A stretch of DNA of 64,000 nucleotides from Bartonella sp. DB5-6 (GTDB lineage Bacteria > Pseudomonadota > Alphaproteobacteria > Rhizobiales > Rhizobiaceae). Under the pieces are notes generated by a model. The model did not search any database, was not told the origin of the DNA, and worked only from the letters and a program-made list of their open reading frames with translations. The stretch is from positions 144,786 through 208,785 of the forward strand of contig NZ_JH725116.1 in the NCBI RefSeq assembly GCF_000278115.1, written 5' to 3'. Below, piece by piece: positions 1 through 9,568 of the stretch (positions are counted from its first letter, which is position 1; each line of letters opens with the position of its first letter). Position numbers and translations under genes: made by a program.

Positions 1-1
1 A

Positions 2-526
2 CGGGAGACCTTTTACTTTAACGAAAGCCGTTATGTGGTGTTTGAGACACGGGCGGGACAAGGTGTTTATGATGCAAGCACTACCAGCCATATCGAAAGT
101 GCTGTTAAAATCAAAAACGTTTATCTGAGTTCTGATCAACATCACAAGCTTGCATTGGAGTGTAAGGACCATGTTTCTTTAGAGCCTTTGTTATCATCAG
201 AGCAGCAAGGAACGCCGGTTTGTTACAGTTATTTTGATAGGCAATTACATCTTTATCCCACACCGGATAGAGCCTATCAGATTCAACTCATTCTCTCACC
301 TATGCGTTTATCAGAGATAGAGAGTGTCGATGAGGAGCATCCATGGTTTGTCCATGCCTTTGATCTGATCAAAGCGCGTGCAAAGTATGAATTGTATAAG
401 AATATCTTGAAAGAACCAGATTCTGCCGCGGCGGCTTACAATGACTTTAACGAACAGTTGCGAGAATTGCGTGCAGAGACGTCTCAACGTCATAACGTGA
501 CCAGAATAATTCCAACGGATTTCTAA
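2..526 (+). CDS. Phage head-tail adaptor-like protein, 5' end outside window
   Basis: The reading frame is open from base 2 with no start in the window that looks real, so the gene begins upstream. The nearest possible start, a GTG at 35, lies inside the conserved frame. The visible 175 residues end with an alpha-helical segment (HPWFVHAFDLIKARAKYEL) of the kind seen in podoviral adaptor proteins such as P22 gp4. It stops 1 base before the gp10-like gene, which fits a head-completion module. The function is inferred from fold-like pattern and gene order; no catalytic motif is expected. It could instead be a generic structural protein of the same module. Confidence 0.55.
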   Translation, partial: RETFYFNESRYVVFETRAGQGVYDASTTSHIESAVKIKNVYLSSDQHHKLALECKDHVSLEPLLSSEQQGTPVCYSYFDRQLHLYPTPDRAYQIQLILSPMRLSEIESVDEEHPWFVHAFDLIKARAKYELYKNILKEPDSAAAAYNDFNEQLRELRAETSQRHNVTRIIPTDF

Positions 527-527
527 G

Positions 528-1985
528 ATGGTTTATTTTCCCATTGCTGATTACAGACCAGATGTTGCGGTTGTTAACAGCAACTTTACTGATAGGCTTG
601 TGAATGTTTTACCGGCGGATGGTTTTTACATGCCCATGCCCAGTGCTACGGTAATTTCTGCTCCTTTGGGAGAGAAGCCATTGGGCATGATAGCGTTTAG
701 GACAGGCAATAGTGTTAAGATAATCGTTGGAGGAGCGCAGAAGCTCTATAGTTATGATAGTCAAACGCGTGGTTGGCAAGACATTAGCCAAAGTGGTGTG
801 ACATATCAGGCGAATGAGGAAAACAAATGGTCGTTTGCGTTATTTGGTGAAAGCATTATTGCGGTGAACAGAAACGACAAACCACAGCTTTTCAAGGTTC
901 GCAGTTCTCAACAGTTTGAAGATTTAGCAGGTAATCCGCCCAAAGCAGGTTTGGTAAAAGTTTGGGGTGATTTCGTTTGCCTGATGCAGCTAACAGATCA
1001 TCCCAATCGTATCCATTGGTCAGGCTTGAATGATGCAAGCCATTGGACGGTTGGTGGTAAAGATTGTTATTATCATGACTTTCATGATGGTGAACATGTG
1101 CAGGGTGCGACAGAATCGAGCAATCCACTTGTTTTTCTACGTTCTGCTGTTTATGCCGGTTCTTTTACCTTAGGGTCTAAGGTTCCGTTTATTTTTCAAA
1201 AGATCCAAGACAAGCGTGGGGCAAGAAGTTCTGGAGCTATTGCTTGTCGTGGTAGTGATGCCTTTTTTGCCGGTGATGGTGGTTTTTATCAGATGAGCAC
1301 TGATGGTCAACTTTTACCGATAGGTTTTGAAAAGGTTGACCGAACGGTATTCTCGACGTTTGATAAGCTTGCCCTTGATGAGATGCAAGGGGTGATAGAC
1401 CCTGTTTATAATCGCGTTTATTGGTCTTTGAAGAGTGGCAATAGCAAACAAACCACCTTTGTTTATGATTGGGGTTTGCAGAAATGGTCGACCCTTCAAG
1501 GAGAACTTTTTACGTTCTTTCCAGTATTCACGGCAGGCTATACATTGGAACAATTAGATGAGATTTCCACAAGTCTTGAGAGCTTACCGGCTTCTCTTGA
1601 CAGTTCTATTTGGCAAAGTGGAGCACCTATGCTTGGTGCTTTTGATAAGAAAAACAGACTTGTTGTGTTTACAGGAGCGCCGATGGAGGCGATTGTTGTT
1701 TCGCAAGAGATGGGTGCGCCTGATGGGAGTTTTAGTTTTTTCACCAAGATGTTTGCAGAGGTTGATACGCAAGAAGGACTTTTAAGCATAGGAGAGCGGA
1801 GAGTTTGTAGTAATAACACACCGATTACATGGCACAAGGAGAGGATATGTTCCTTTGTGACGGGTGTTTATCATGTTCGTTCACGCAATCGCTATCACCG
1901 CTTTAAATTGCGGATTCCTGAAGGTGTTACGTGGAAACACATCACGGGCTTTAATGTGGATTTACGGTCACTAGGCAGAGGCTAA
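528..1985 (+). CDS. P22 gp10-like packaged-DNA stabilisation / tail hub protein
   Basis: 485 aa, close to the length of P22 gp10 (about 470 aa), the protein that plugs the portal after DNA packaging. The sequence is beta-rich, with repeated short segments around IIVGGAQKLYSYD and VYDWGLQKWSTL that read like propeller or WD-type blades. There is no signal peptide or membrane segment. The ATG follows the previous stop by one base and the 3' end shares a base with the next gene (TAATG), so the genes are translationally linked. The assignment rests on length, architecture and position between adaptor and ejection genes. What is certain is only that it is a conserved-looking phage late protein. 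Confidence 0.5.
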   Translation: MVYFPIADYRPDVAVVNSNFTDRLVNVLPADGFYMPMPSATVISAPLGEKPLGMIAFRTGNSVKIIVGGAQKLYSYDSQTRGWQDISQSGVTYQANEENKWSFALFGESIIAVNRNDKPQLFKVRSSQQFEDLAGNPPKAGLVKVWGDFVCLMQLTDHPNRIHWSGLNDASHWTVGGKDCYYHDFHDGEHVQGATESSNPLVFLRSAVYAGSFTLGSKVPFIFQKIQDKRGARSSGAIACRGSDAFFAGDGGFYQMSTDGQLLPIGFEKVDRTVFSTFDKLALDEMQGVIDPVYNRVYWSLKSGNSKQTTFVYDWGLQKWSTLQGELFTFFPVFTAGYTLEQLDEISTSLESLPASLDSSIWQSGAPMLGAFDKKNRLVVFTGAPMEAIVVSQEMGAPDGSFSFFTKMFAEVDTQEGLLSIGERRVCSNNTPITWHKERICSFVTGVYHVRSRNRYHRFKLRIPEGVTWKHITGFNVDLRSLGRG

Positions 1986-2434
1986 TGGCAAAGATAGTTC
2001 TCACGACTTCTTGGGATAAGGAGCGCATAGCTCCTTATCTTGAAGAGATAGTTGCAGCTTTTCGTCGTTATAGTGAACGTTTCAAGCACGAACTTACTTT
2101 GCAAGAACTCCTTGAAGAGATTTGCAATGGCAAGAAGCAGTTATGGTTGGTGCTTGATGACGATGATGCGTTTTTAGCAGCGGTTACGACCCAACTTCAA
2201 TATACGGCATTAGGAAAGAAGCGTGCGCTTGTTTGTGGTTGTAGCGGTAAGGGCGGGTTAGAGCTTGTTGATCACCTAAGCGTTATAGAGGATTGGGCAT
2301 ATGAGAATGGTGCTTTTGAGATGGAGATCTTGGGACGTTTAGGGTGGAAACCGGCACTGAAGAAGCAAGGTTATGGAATAGATATGGTATATTATAGAAA
2401 GGGATTAGAAGATGGGGGAAAAACGCCCAACTGA
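1985..2434 (+). CDS. GNAT-like small phage protein
   Basis: 149 aa. The order of elements resembles GNAT acetyltransferase-like proteins found in podovirus late operons: an N-terminal helix pair, then the strand LWLVLDDDDAFLAAVTTQL, then a helix IEDWAYENGAFEMEI, then GWKPALKKQGYGIDMVYYRK near the C-terminus. The usual acetyl-CoA loop (Q/RxxGxG/A) is not obvious; the nearest equivalent is VCGCSGKGG. Enzymatic activity is therefore doubtful and a structural role is possible. It starts at the TAATG junction with the gp10-like gene and overlaps the next gene by 23 bases. Confidence 0.5.
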   Translation: MAKIVLTTSWDKERIAPYLEEIVAAFRRYSERFKHELTLQELLEEICNGKKQLWLVLDDDDAFLAAVTTQLQYTALGKKRALVCGCSGKGGLELVDHLSVIEDWAYENGAFEMEILGRLGWKPALKKQGYGIDMVYYRKGLEDGGKTPN

Positions 2435-3296
2435 AACCAAACAACATCAGGTACAAACCACAGCACCTCCTTCTTGGGTGGATAACCTCTTTAGACAGGG
2501 AGGTGCACATGCATTTGGTCTTTATAACTCAGGGGCAGGTGGTAATGTTTACGGTGGACCGCGTGTAGCACCGTTAAGTGCTCCAACCACCCAAGCGATT
2601 GGAGGTATTGGGAGTGTACCATTGCACTATCAAAACCGTTCTCTGTTGAATTTAATCAACAATCCAACGGCATCTGCGAACAATCTTGGGCGTATAGCTT
2701 CTGGTGGTATGATGGGAAGGAATTCGTATTTTGGTCAGGCGCTTCAAGATGGATTGGATGATGTAGAAAATAGAATTAACAGATATTTCTCAGGTATAGG
2801 TCGCTATGGAACTCCTGATCATAAAGATGAATTGCGGAAGGGGAGTGGCTCTGTATATGCGCGTGCTATGGCTGATCAATATAATCAAGATTTGCAGCAC
2901 ATGATGCAAGCCAATGCGATGATTGATCAAACCAATCAGAACCAATTGGGAGCGGCGAATAATTTCTTACATGGATACAGTAATGCCTATACCAATGCCA
3001 TGCAAGGGGGAGGTGTGCTTGATGCTTACAACCAAAGACTTGTTGATGCCAATCGTGAACGTTGGCTGGAGCAAGACAATAGCGGTTGGAATAGACTGAA
3101 CATGTTGATGAATGCCGCGCATGGCTTTGCAGGCAATTACGGCTCAACGACGAATAATAATACAGCCTCTATGATGCAAGGCAACGACCCTTGGAAGAAT
3201 TTTGCGACAGTAGCAGGTCTTGCGACAAGTTTTATGGGTGTTCCTGATATTTCTAAGCCTTTTGGCGCATTTTTAGGCAAAAAATTTGGTGTATAG
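2412..3296 (+). CDS. Gly/Asn-rich phage virion protein, probable internal or ejection protein
   Basis: 294 aa, rich in Gly, Asn and Gln and low in charge, with a central helical stretch (about residues 150-235) containing many Gln and Asn (YNQDLQHMMQANAMIDQTNQ). The C-terminus is moderately hydrophobic. The start lies inside the preceding gene, a tight overlap typical of late phage operons. Composition and position between the stabilisation protein and two longer internal-type proteins suggest a DNA-ejection or internal virion protein, as with the P22 gp7/gp20/gp16 set. I do not recognise a specific family. Confidence 0.5.
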   Translation: MGEKRPTETKQHQVQTTAPPSWVDNLFRQGGAHAFGLYNSGAGGNVYGGPRVAPLSAPTTQAIGGIGSVPLHYQNRSLLNLINNPTASANNLGRIASGGMMGRNSYFGQALQDGLDDVENRINRYFSGIGRYGTPDHKDELRKGSGSVYARAMADQYNQDLQHMMQANAMIDQTNQNQLGAANNFLHGYSNAYTNAMQGGGVLDAYNQRLVDANRERWLEQDNSGWNRLNMLMNAAHGFAGNYGSTTNNNTASMMQGNDPWKNFATVAGLATSFMGVPDISKPFGAFLGKKFGV

Positions 3297-3307
3297 GAAA
3301 GAAAGAA

Positions 3308-4762
3308 ATGGAAAAAAGTTCTTGGTTCGATAACATTTCGCGTTTTTTTATTCCTCCTGATCAAGGTGAACATCCTTTAGTTAGAATGTCTAGAATAGGA
3401 GCAGATGGTTTAATACAACATAGTGCACATCTTCCACCTACAGTACAACGTGCTAGAAGAACATGGTCTACAGTTCAAGAAGAAAGAGAACGCCAAAAGC
3501 GTGAAGAGATCTATGGTCGTAAGCTCTTAGGGATGGTTATTCCGAAAATTGGTGAGAGACCGATTGATAAAATGAATCTGTTACAGCAATTGATACAGCA
3601 GCATCAAGGTCCTGTTGTTCCTAGTGCAATTTCTATTGATAAATCATTTGATACGGGTTCTCTTTCTTCTCTTAACGTAGGTTCTATTATTCCTGATGGA
3701 ATCTATCATGAGAAGAAAGAGCCCTATATGGTTCCTGAAGCGCAAATACCACTTGGTGTAGGTGATCATCCATCACTCCCTAATGCACAGGAGATTAAAC
3801 AACTTACGCCTATAGTAGAGGCAGCTTCAACACCACAGCCACAACCTTCTCCAGCAGATACTCGAACTGGTTTTGAAAAGTTTGTCCAGTCTGATTTTTA
3901 TAAAAAGCTTCAAGATCTTTTTGCAGGTATGTCGGCAGCACCGTCAGGCGGTTCTGGGTGGGATGCGCTTGCAAGTGGTGTTAAGCAACTTAATGCAGGC
4001 GATAAACAAAGAGGGCAGATTAACCAAACTGTCGAGTATCTAAAGTCCAAAGGCTATAGTGAAGAAGAAGCGCGGTTCATGGCTGGGAATAAAGATGCGT
4101 TGAATGCTTTTCTATTACAAAAAGTGAATGGCGGTTATGACACTAAATCTAAAGAAGAATTGGACCGCCTACGAGAAACGATAGAGCTTAAAAATAGAGA
4201 AACTATCAGTAATAATACACTCCATGACATTGAACGTTTTATGAACTATATAGAAGAAAATGGTGAATGGGCTACAGGTAATGCGGCTAGTATACAAGCT
4301 CAGTTGGGTGTTCCTCAACACCGTGATATGAGTTCACTGCTTGATTCCATTAAAAATCGTATAGGTATTGATCGTTTAGAAACGATGAGACAGTATTCGC
4401 GTAATGGCGCCTCAGGTTTTGGAAATCTCACAGAAAGAGAGCTTGATATCTTAAAGAGCTATTTAGGAGAGATAAAGTACAACTTGGGTCATAAAGAGCT
4501 CTTGTTTAGATTGAAAAAAATCCATGAAATTTTGGGTAAGATGAAATCAGACGTATTGTCTTTGCTAGAAAACGGTCACGTTGCATTAACGAAAGAGAAT
4601 GTTGATAAGGTTACCTCACAGCCGCATTTTAATGCTCCACAGCAAGGACATAGTGCAAATGCGCCTGTAGTAAAAAGTGCAGAAGAAATTGAAGCCTTAC
4701 CGAAAGGGGCAGATTTTATTGTTATTGATGCCGATGGTAAAAGAATGACTATAAGAAAATAG
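3308..4762 (+). CDS. Phage internal virion-like protein
   Basis: 484 aa. The N-terminal ~150 residues are Pro- and charge-rich and probably disordered; residues ~190-430 are helical and coiled-coil-like (SKEELDRLRETIELKNRETI, LLFRLKKIHEILGKM). The last 25 residues (ALPKGADFIVIDADGKRMTI) match a short C-terminal motif seen on many phage structural proteins (LPxGaxFxxxDGk). The good ATG at 3308 is preceded by an AGGAAAGAAAG purine run. The role as ejection or internal protein is inferred from operon position; no enzymatic motif was seen. Confidence 0.5.
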   Translation: MEKSSWFDNISRFFIPPDQGEHPLVRMSRIGADGLIQHSAHLPPTVQRARRTWSTVQEERERQKREEIYGRKLLGMVIPKIGERPIDKMNLLQQLIQQHQGPVVPSAISIDKSFDTGSLSSLNVGSIIPDGIYHEKKEPYMVPEAQIPLGVGDHPSLPNAQEIKQLTPIVEAASTPQPQPSPADTRTGFEKFVQSDFYKKLQDLFAGMSAAPSGGSGWDALASGVKQLNAGDKQRGQINQTVEYLKSKGYSEEEARFMAGNKDALNAFLLQKVNGGYDTKSKEELDRLRETIELKNRETISNNTLHDIERFMNYIEENGEWATGNAASIQAQLGVPQHRDMSSLLDSIKNRIGIDRLETMRQYSRNGASGFGNLTERELDILKSYLGEIKYNLGHKELLFRLKKIHEILGKMKSDVLSLLENGHVALTKENVDKVTSQPHFNAPQQGHSANAPVVKSAEEIEALPKGADFIVIDADGKRMTIRK

Positions 4763-4772
4763 GTTATGTTTC

Positions 4773-6878
4773 ATGTCTGAACTTAAGAATTATGATAAGT
4801 CACTTCTTCCTGAATGGGCTAGAAAGTATAAGGTTATTGGTATTGCTGAAGATGTTCAAAAGGAAACAGATTATCCTGAACTTAAGGATTATGATAAATC
4901 ACGTCTCCCTGAGTGGGCTAGGAAATATAAAGTGATTGGTATTGCTGAGGATATTCCTAATACTCAAGAAACATCTAATGATTTTTCATTTGATGATAAA
5001 GATCTTACGTGGTTGGATGCGGTTATGAGACATAGCGCATCTGGTGCAACGGCAGGTTATTTTGACGAAATGAAAGCAGTACGTGAAGCAGGTGTGAGGG
5101 ATTATTGGAGCGGCGATAAAAAGGCAGAAGAGGTTTATAACAGAAGAGTAGCCAAAGAACGCGCTTACCAAAAAGCCTTGGAAGAGAAACATCCATGGTT
5201 ATCTTCTGGTGCTTATATTGCTGGTTCGATTTTACCAACATTAGCATCATTTGGTATTCCAGCATTAAATTTTTTGCGAGCAGGCTCGACTTTAGGAAGT
5301 TTGGGCAGGGGAGCTCTTGTTGGGGCAGGCTCTGGAGCTTTACATGGTTCTGGTGCAGGAGAAGGTTACAATGATACGGTAAATTCGGCATTAGCTGGTG
5401 GTGCTGGTGGAGCAATTTTGACACCAGCTGCTAGTTTAGCAGGTGCGGGGGTTTCTAAGTTAGGTGGTTTACTTGTAAATGCTTTAAAATCGCCTCCACT
5501 TGTAAGGAATTATTTTAATCCCGCTCATAAAGAGGTTTCCAATAAGGCTTTGCGAGAAGTTGCCAAGCAACTTTACGATAATAAACCCCAAAAAATTACC
5601 GAACGTCTTAGCTCAGAACCTCAGGAAGTATTTTTGACAGATATTAATGAAAAACTACGACAGACTTTGTGGAATGCGTCTAAAACAAATGAAGATGTTT
5701 ATCATCTCTTGAAACAAGCGCATGAGAAAAGATTAGGCGGTTCTGTTCAACGTCTTGATGATATGATGGAGCAGACAATTGTTCCATACCAGCATAGGGA
5801 TACTTTAAGCAGGACGCTTAAAGAGCAAGGGGAAGAAGCACATGGTTCTCTCTATGCACAAGCCTATCGTACTCCAATAGAAAAAAGATATTATCCAGCT
5901 CTTAATAGGCTTTTTAAACAAGAAGGATTTCAAGACGCTCTTAAGCACGCTGTCAAAAAGTTAGAAAGAGACCCCCGCACAGCAATACCTCAACGATTCT
6001 ATGCAAAAGAGTTTAGCCATATCAATTATAAACCTACAATGGAGTTACTAGATCGAAGCAAGAAATCCCTTGATGTTTTAATCAGAATGAATCGAAAGCT
6101 TGGTGATGAAGAAGGGGCTTCTACATATCAAATTTTGAAGAACAATTTGGTAAAAATAACGGATAAAATTTCTCCTACTTATAAAGCAGCACGGGGTAGC
6201 GCAGCAAAATACAAAGGCTTTGCAGATAGCTTTGAAAAAGGTAGACAAGCTCTTGGAACAAAGCTTGAAAAGAGTTTTGAAAGGGATGCAGTTCAGGAAA
6301 ATCTTTCTAAAGGGAACTGGACAAAACAAAATAATACCTATCAGATGGGTATGAGAGATGCATTAGATGATTTACTCAGAAAAAATGATGACCCTATTAA
6401 TGAATTTTCTAAACTTTTAAAACAAAATCTTGCATCTGAGAATCTTAAAAGGATGATAGGACCGGAACGGTTTTCTACTTTTAAAAAGGCAGTAGATCAG
6501 GAGCAATTCTATTCTGATGCAGCAAAAGAGGGTTTTAGCAAATTTGAAGGCATTCCTAAGATTTCTCTTTTTGATGGAGTTCGTGTACCACATAGTATTC
6601 CTGATATACCAGCTCAAGGCTTAAAATTAGCACGAAACATATTTTTTCATCCAAATGCACCAGAGGCGGTACGAGCAAGACAAGAGCTAGAGCGCGGAAT
6701 AGCGAAGTTAGCAACTTTTGGCGTTAAAGGAATGGAGCGCAATGAAATTGCCAAATTGATTCAAAGTGCTTTGAACTGGCATAAAGCCGGTGTGATAACT
6801 GATGAAGGCTTGAAGATTGTTTCTAGGGCTATAGCAAAAGGGTTAGGTCCTAGTGCTTCAATAGAGTATGCGAAATGA
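4773..6878 (+). CDS. Large phage ejection-type protein with N-terminal tandem repeat and glycine-zipper segment
   Basis: 701 aa. Residues 3-27 and 36-60 are near-identical repeats (YDKSLLPEWARKYKVIGIAE type). Residues ~140-230 are hydrophobic and Gly/Ala-rich (LGRGALVGAGSGALHGSGAG), resembling glycine-zipper membrane-inserting regions. The remaining 450 residues are charged helices. A long soluble helical protein with an amphipathic, membrane-active glycine segment fits podoviral DNA-ejection proteins that form a channel across the host envelope. The gene ends in an ATGA overlap with the transglycosylase. Function is inference; the domain order is seen directly. Confidence 0.5.
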   Translation: MSELKNYDKSLLPEWARKYKVIGIAEDVQKETDYPELKDYDKSRLPEWARKYKVIGIAEDIPNTQETSNDFSFDDKDLTWLDAVMRHSASGATAGYFDEMKAVREAGVRDYWSGDKKAEEVYNRRVAKERAYQKALEEKHPWLSSGAYIAGSILPTLASFGIPALNFLRAGSTLGSLGRGALVGAGSGALHGSGAGEGYNDTVNSALAGGAGGAILTPAASLAGAGVSKLGGLLVNALKSPPLVRNYFNPAHKEVSNKALREVAKQLYDNKPQKITERLSSEPQEVFLTDINEKLRQTLWNASKTNEDVYHLLKQAHEKRLGGSVQRLDDMMEQTIVPYQHRDTLSRTLKEQGEEAHGSLYAQAYRTPIEKRYYPALNRLFKQEGFQDALKHAVKKLERDPRTAIPQRFYAKEFSHINYKPTMELLDRSKKSLDVLIRMNRKLGDEEGASTYQILKNNLVKITDKISPTYKAARGSAAKYKGFADSFEKGRQALGTKLEKSFERDAVQENLSKGNWTKQNNTYQMGMRDALDDLLRKNDDPINEFSKLLKQNLASENLKRMIGPERFSTFKKAVDQEQFYSDAAKEGFSKFEGIPKISLFDGVRVPHSIPDIPAQGLKLARNIFFHPNAPEAVRARQELERGIAKLATFGVKGMERNEIAKLIQSALNWHKAGVITDEGLKIVSRAIAKGLGPSASIEYAK
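4779..4952 (+). repeat. 99-bp-period tandem duplication inside the ejection-type gene
   Basis: Two copies (4779-4853 and 4878-4952) encode 25-residue segments that differ at only two positions (N/D and L/R), separated by an 8-residue linker. The nucleotide copies have diverged mostly at silent positions, so the duplication is not recent and the peptide is under selection. Confidence 0.85.
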
Positions 6879-7525
6879 CCCGTTATAGTCCTTCTGTCAA
6901 TCAAGCGATACGGCAAACGGCAGCGCGTTATGGTTTGCCTGAGAGCTATTTATACCGTGTTGCGCAAGTGGAAAGTGGAGGCAATCCGAATGCGCGCAAT
7001 CCGCGTTCTTCTGCTGGTGGTTTGTATCAATTTATCGATAGCACAGCAAAACAATATGGTTTGCAAGACCGTTTTGACCCCATGCAAGCGGCAGATGCCA
7101 TGGGGCGGTTGACACTTGATAATCGCAATCATTTAAGCCGTCTGTTGGGGAGAGCGCCTAGTGAAGCAGAATTGTATTTAGCGCATCAACAAGGTGCAGG
7201 AGGAGCCGCCCGTCTTTTGCAAAACCCTCATGCCAATGCAGCGCAAATTGTTGGCAGCAATGCGGTAGGTTTGAATGGTGGGAATAATACCATGCGAGCC
7301 GGTGATTTTGTGCACCGTGTGTTGCAGGTGTACGGTGGGCAGCCTTATAGAGCAAGTCCTACAGCGCATGGTGGCATTAGAAATAGAGACAACTTGCTCG
7401 AGGTTTTAAGGGCATTATTAGCATCACAAGAAGAGGCATCAGAAGAAGCTGATGAGAGATCTGATGATAATCCTTTGATGAGGCAATTCATGCGTGCGTT
7501 TTACGGACCGTTTTATAAGATTTAG
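6875..7525 (+). CDS. SLT-type lytic transglycosylase (virion peptidoglycan hydrolase)
   Basis: 216 aa, with a clear lysozyme-like SLT domain at residues ~5-130. The helix AARYGLPESYLYRVAQVESG carries the catalytic Glu33 in the ES-GGNP motif. It is followed by AGGLYQFIDSTAKQYG and AELYLAHQQGAGGAARLL, the usual second and third SLT motifs. It cleaves the MurNAc-GlcNAc bond of peptidoglycan, forming 1,6-anhydro ends. There is no signal peptide, and it sits after the ejection-type genes by an ATGA overlap. It is therefore probably carried in the particle to open a local hole during DNA entry rather than to lyse the host. The C-terminal 60 residues are acidic and probably flexible. Confidence 0.85.
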   Translation: MTRYSPSVNQAIRQTAARYGLPESYLYRVAQVESGGNPNARNPRSSAGGLYQFIDSTAKQYGLQDRFDPMQAADAMGRLTLDNRNHLSRLLGRAPSEAELYLAHQQGAGGAARLLQNPHANAAQIVGSNAVGLNGGNNTMRAGDFVHRVLQVYGGQPYRASPTAHGGIRNRDNLLEVLRALLASQEEASEEADERSDDNPLMRQFMRAFYGPFYKI

Positions 7526-7537
7526 GATTCACAAGAG

Positions 7538-8539
7538 ATGTCAACGATTTATGATTGGTCGCTTAGGGCGTCGGAGAACACGCGCGCCGATGATTTGGTT
7601 GATTGGTCAGAGGGGCAGCATCCTAGCAGTGTGAACAATAGCGCTCGTTTTATGATGCAAAGGATAAGAGAATATTTGTCAGATACGGGAGGCGTACTTG
7701 AAGGTAGTGTTACGGTTGATAGCGCACAACAAACGAGTGTGATAAGACTTCAAAGCCAATCGCAATTTTTAGAGTATAAGAATGGTATCGTTTTGCGCTT
7801 TATGGCTATGGGTAAGAATGTTGGCGCAACCACGATTGTCTTAAATACTTTAGATGGCAAGCCGGTTTATAAAGCAACGGAATTAGGGGTTGGTCCTTTA
7901 TCAGGGGGCGAAATCCAACAGGGGTGCATTTATAGCTTGGTTTATAATGAAGATCATTGGCATCTCGTTAATCCGACCTCTATCCCTTTAGAAGTAGAAA
8001 GCATTCTTTATCCCACGGGTTTTATAGGAACGTTTGGAATGCGCGGGATTCCAAAGGATTGGCTACCTTGTGATGGGAAGGCTTATTTACGTCGTGATTA
8101 TCGTGATTTATTTGAGACGATAGGCACGGTTTGGGGAGAGGGGGATGGCGTTACAACGTTTAATGTTCCAGATTTTCGAGGGATGTTTTTACGGGGTGTT
8201 GATGGAGGGCGCAATATTGATGAGGGGCGTTCTTTTGCAAGTGTGCAAACAGATTTAATCGAGTCGCACCAACATCAAGGACAGAGCCTTTCGATGTCTC
8301 ATTTTACCAGCAACGAAAACTTTTGGGATGGGAATACGACGGATGTGTTGGGCTATCGTCTAGGCTTGTTTGGGGGGAGCTCTCTAGCGAATTTTATGGG
8401 CATAGAGCGTGAGAATTTAGGAGGCTACATTGTAAGTTCTCATACTCTTGATGAGAGCCAAGAGGTTGTTTTGGAGAGCACTGGTGAGGGCGAGACGCGT
8501 CCAGTAAATGTGAGTGTTCTGTTTGCGATTAAGACATGA
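7538..8539 (+). CDS. Tail-collar domain fibre protein, copy 1
   Basis: 333 aa. The N-terminus (STIYDWSLRAS, then DLVDWSEGQHPSSVNNSAR) is shared with the next two genes and is probably the virion-attachment part. Residues ~155-235 form a phage tail-collar domain: PTGFIGTFGMRGIPKDWLPC, DG.AY.R.DY.DLF..IGT.WGEGDG, then FNVPDFRGMFLRGVD. The tip (~235-320) differs between copies, and the last residues (GETRPVNVSVLFAIKT) are again conserved. It likely forms part of a receptor-binding fibre. The gene lies 12 bases after the transglycosylase. Confidence 0.85.
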   Translation: MSTIYDWSLRASENTRADDLVDWSEGQHPSSVNNSARFMMQRIREYLSDTGGVLEGSVTVDSAQQTSVIRLQSQSQFLEYKNGIVLRFMAMGKNVGATTIVLNTLDGKPVYKATELGVGPLSGGEIQQGCIYSLVYNEDHWHLVNPTSIPLEVESILYPTGFIGTFGMRGIPKDWLPCDGKAYLRRDYRDLFETIGTVWGEGDGVTTFNVPDFRGMFLRGVDGGRNIDEGRSFASVQTDLIESHQHQGQSLSMSHFTSNENFWDGNTTDVLGYRLGLFGGSSLANFMGIERENLGGYIVSSHTLDESQEVVLESTGEGETRPVNVSVLFAIKT

Positions 8540-8547
8540 GGTTTAAG

Positions 8548-9561
8548 ATGTCAACGATTTATGATTGGTCTTTAAATGCCTCCTTGAATGCCTATTGTGA
8601 TGATTTGATTGATTGGTCAAAAGGACAACGTCCTAGTAGCGTGAATAACAGCGCCCGTGTGATGATGCAGCGTGTGCGTGAATATTTATCCGATACGAGT
8701 GGTGTGATTGAAAGCACTTTTACGGTTGATGCTGAACAACAGACGACGTTGATAAGACTTCAAAGTAAATCGCAATTTTTAGAGTATAAGAATGGGATAT
8801 CAATATATTTTAAAGCAAAGGGTAAGAATATTGGGGAAACCGCAATTGCCTTGAATGATTTGGCGGCTAAACCTGTTTACAAGGCGACGGAATTAGGCAT
8901 CCGTGCATTATCGGGAGGTGAACTTCAAAGGGGGTGCATTTATAGCTTGGTTTATAGGGATCATGCTTGGCAAGTTTTAAATCCTACGCCTCTCTCTTTA
9001 TCACAAGAGCCGGTTATTCCCGTTTATCCTACAGGGACGATAGGGATTTTTGGGATGCAAGTTTTGCCAGATGGCTGGTTACCCTGTGATGGGAAGGCTT
9101 ATTTGCGCAGTGATTATCCTGCTCTTTATGATGCGATAGGGATCAGATGGGGTGGAGCTGATAGTTGGACGAAGTTTAATGTTCCCGATTTGCGTGGTGT
9201 TTTTTTACGAGGTGTTGATGATGATCGCGAGATAGACCGCTTTCGTTATCTTGGCACTTTACAAAATGACGCTATGAGAAAGCATGACCATGGTGGTCAG
9301 ACATTTTCTATTTTGAATAGTGAAGGGGATTCGGAAAGCTGGTATGGGGATATCACTATCCTATGGGGTTACGAGCTTAATAAACAGCAAAGATTGAAAC
9401 TTGCCGAACGTTTGGGTGTGAGGGCAGAAGATATACGCGTGCACCATAAGCTAGCCTTTCCCCATTCCCACCTTCACATGCGTGATGTTGCTTTGGCAAG
9501 TTCAGGTGCAAGTGAGACGCGTCCGATTAATATGAGTGTTGTGTTTGGAATCAAGACGTGA
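8548..9561 (+). CDS. Tail-collar domain fibre protein, copy 2
   Basis: A paralogue of the upstream gene with the same order: MSTIYDWSLNAS attachment segment, collar domain (FGMQVLPDGWLPCDGKAYLR, WGGADSWTKFNVPDLRGVFL), variable tip, and SETRPINMSVVFGIKT terminus. I start it at ATG 8548, not at the in-frame ATG 8536, because GAGGTTTAAG precedes 8548 and copies 1 and 3 begin with the same MSTIYDWS. The tip carries a His-rich stretch (VHHKLAFPHSHLHM) absent from copy 1. Probable receptor-binding tail component; 337 aa from this start. Confidence 0.85.
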   Translation: MSTIYDWSLNASLNAYCDDLIDWSKGQRPSSVNNSARVMMQRVREYLSDTSGVIESTFTVDAEQQTTLIRLQSKSQFLEYKNGISIYFKAKGKNIGETAIALNDLAAKPVYKATELGIRALSGGELQRGCIYSLVYRDHAWQVLNPTPLSLSQEPVIPVYPTGTIGIFGMQVLPDGWLPCDGKAYLRSDYPALYDAIGIRWGGADSWTKFNVPDLRGVFLRGVDDDREIDRFRYLGTLQNDAMRKHDHGGQTFSILNSEGDSESWYGDITILWGYELNKQQRLKLAERLGVRAEDIRVHHKLAFPHSHLHMRDVALASSGASETRPINMSVVFGIKT

Positions 9562-9568
9562 GGTTCAT

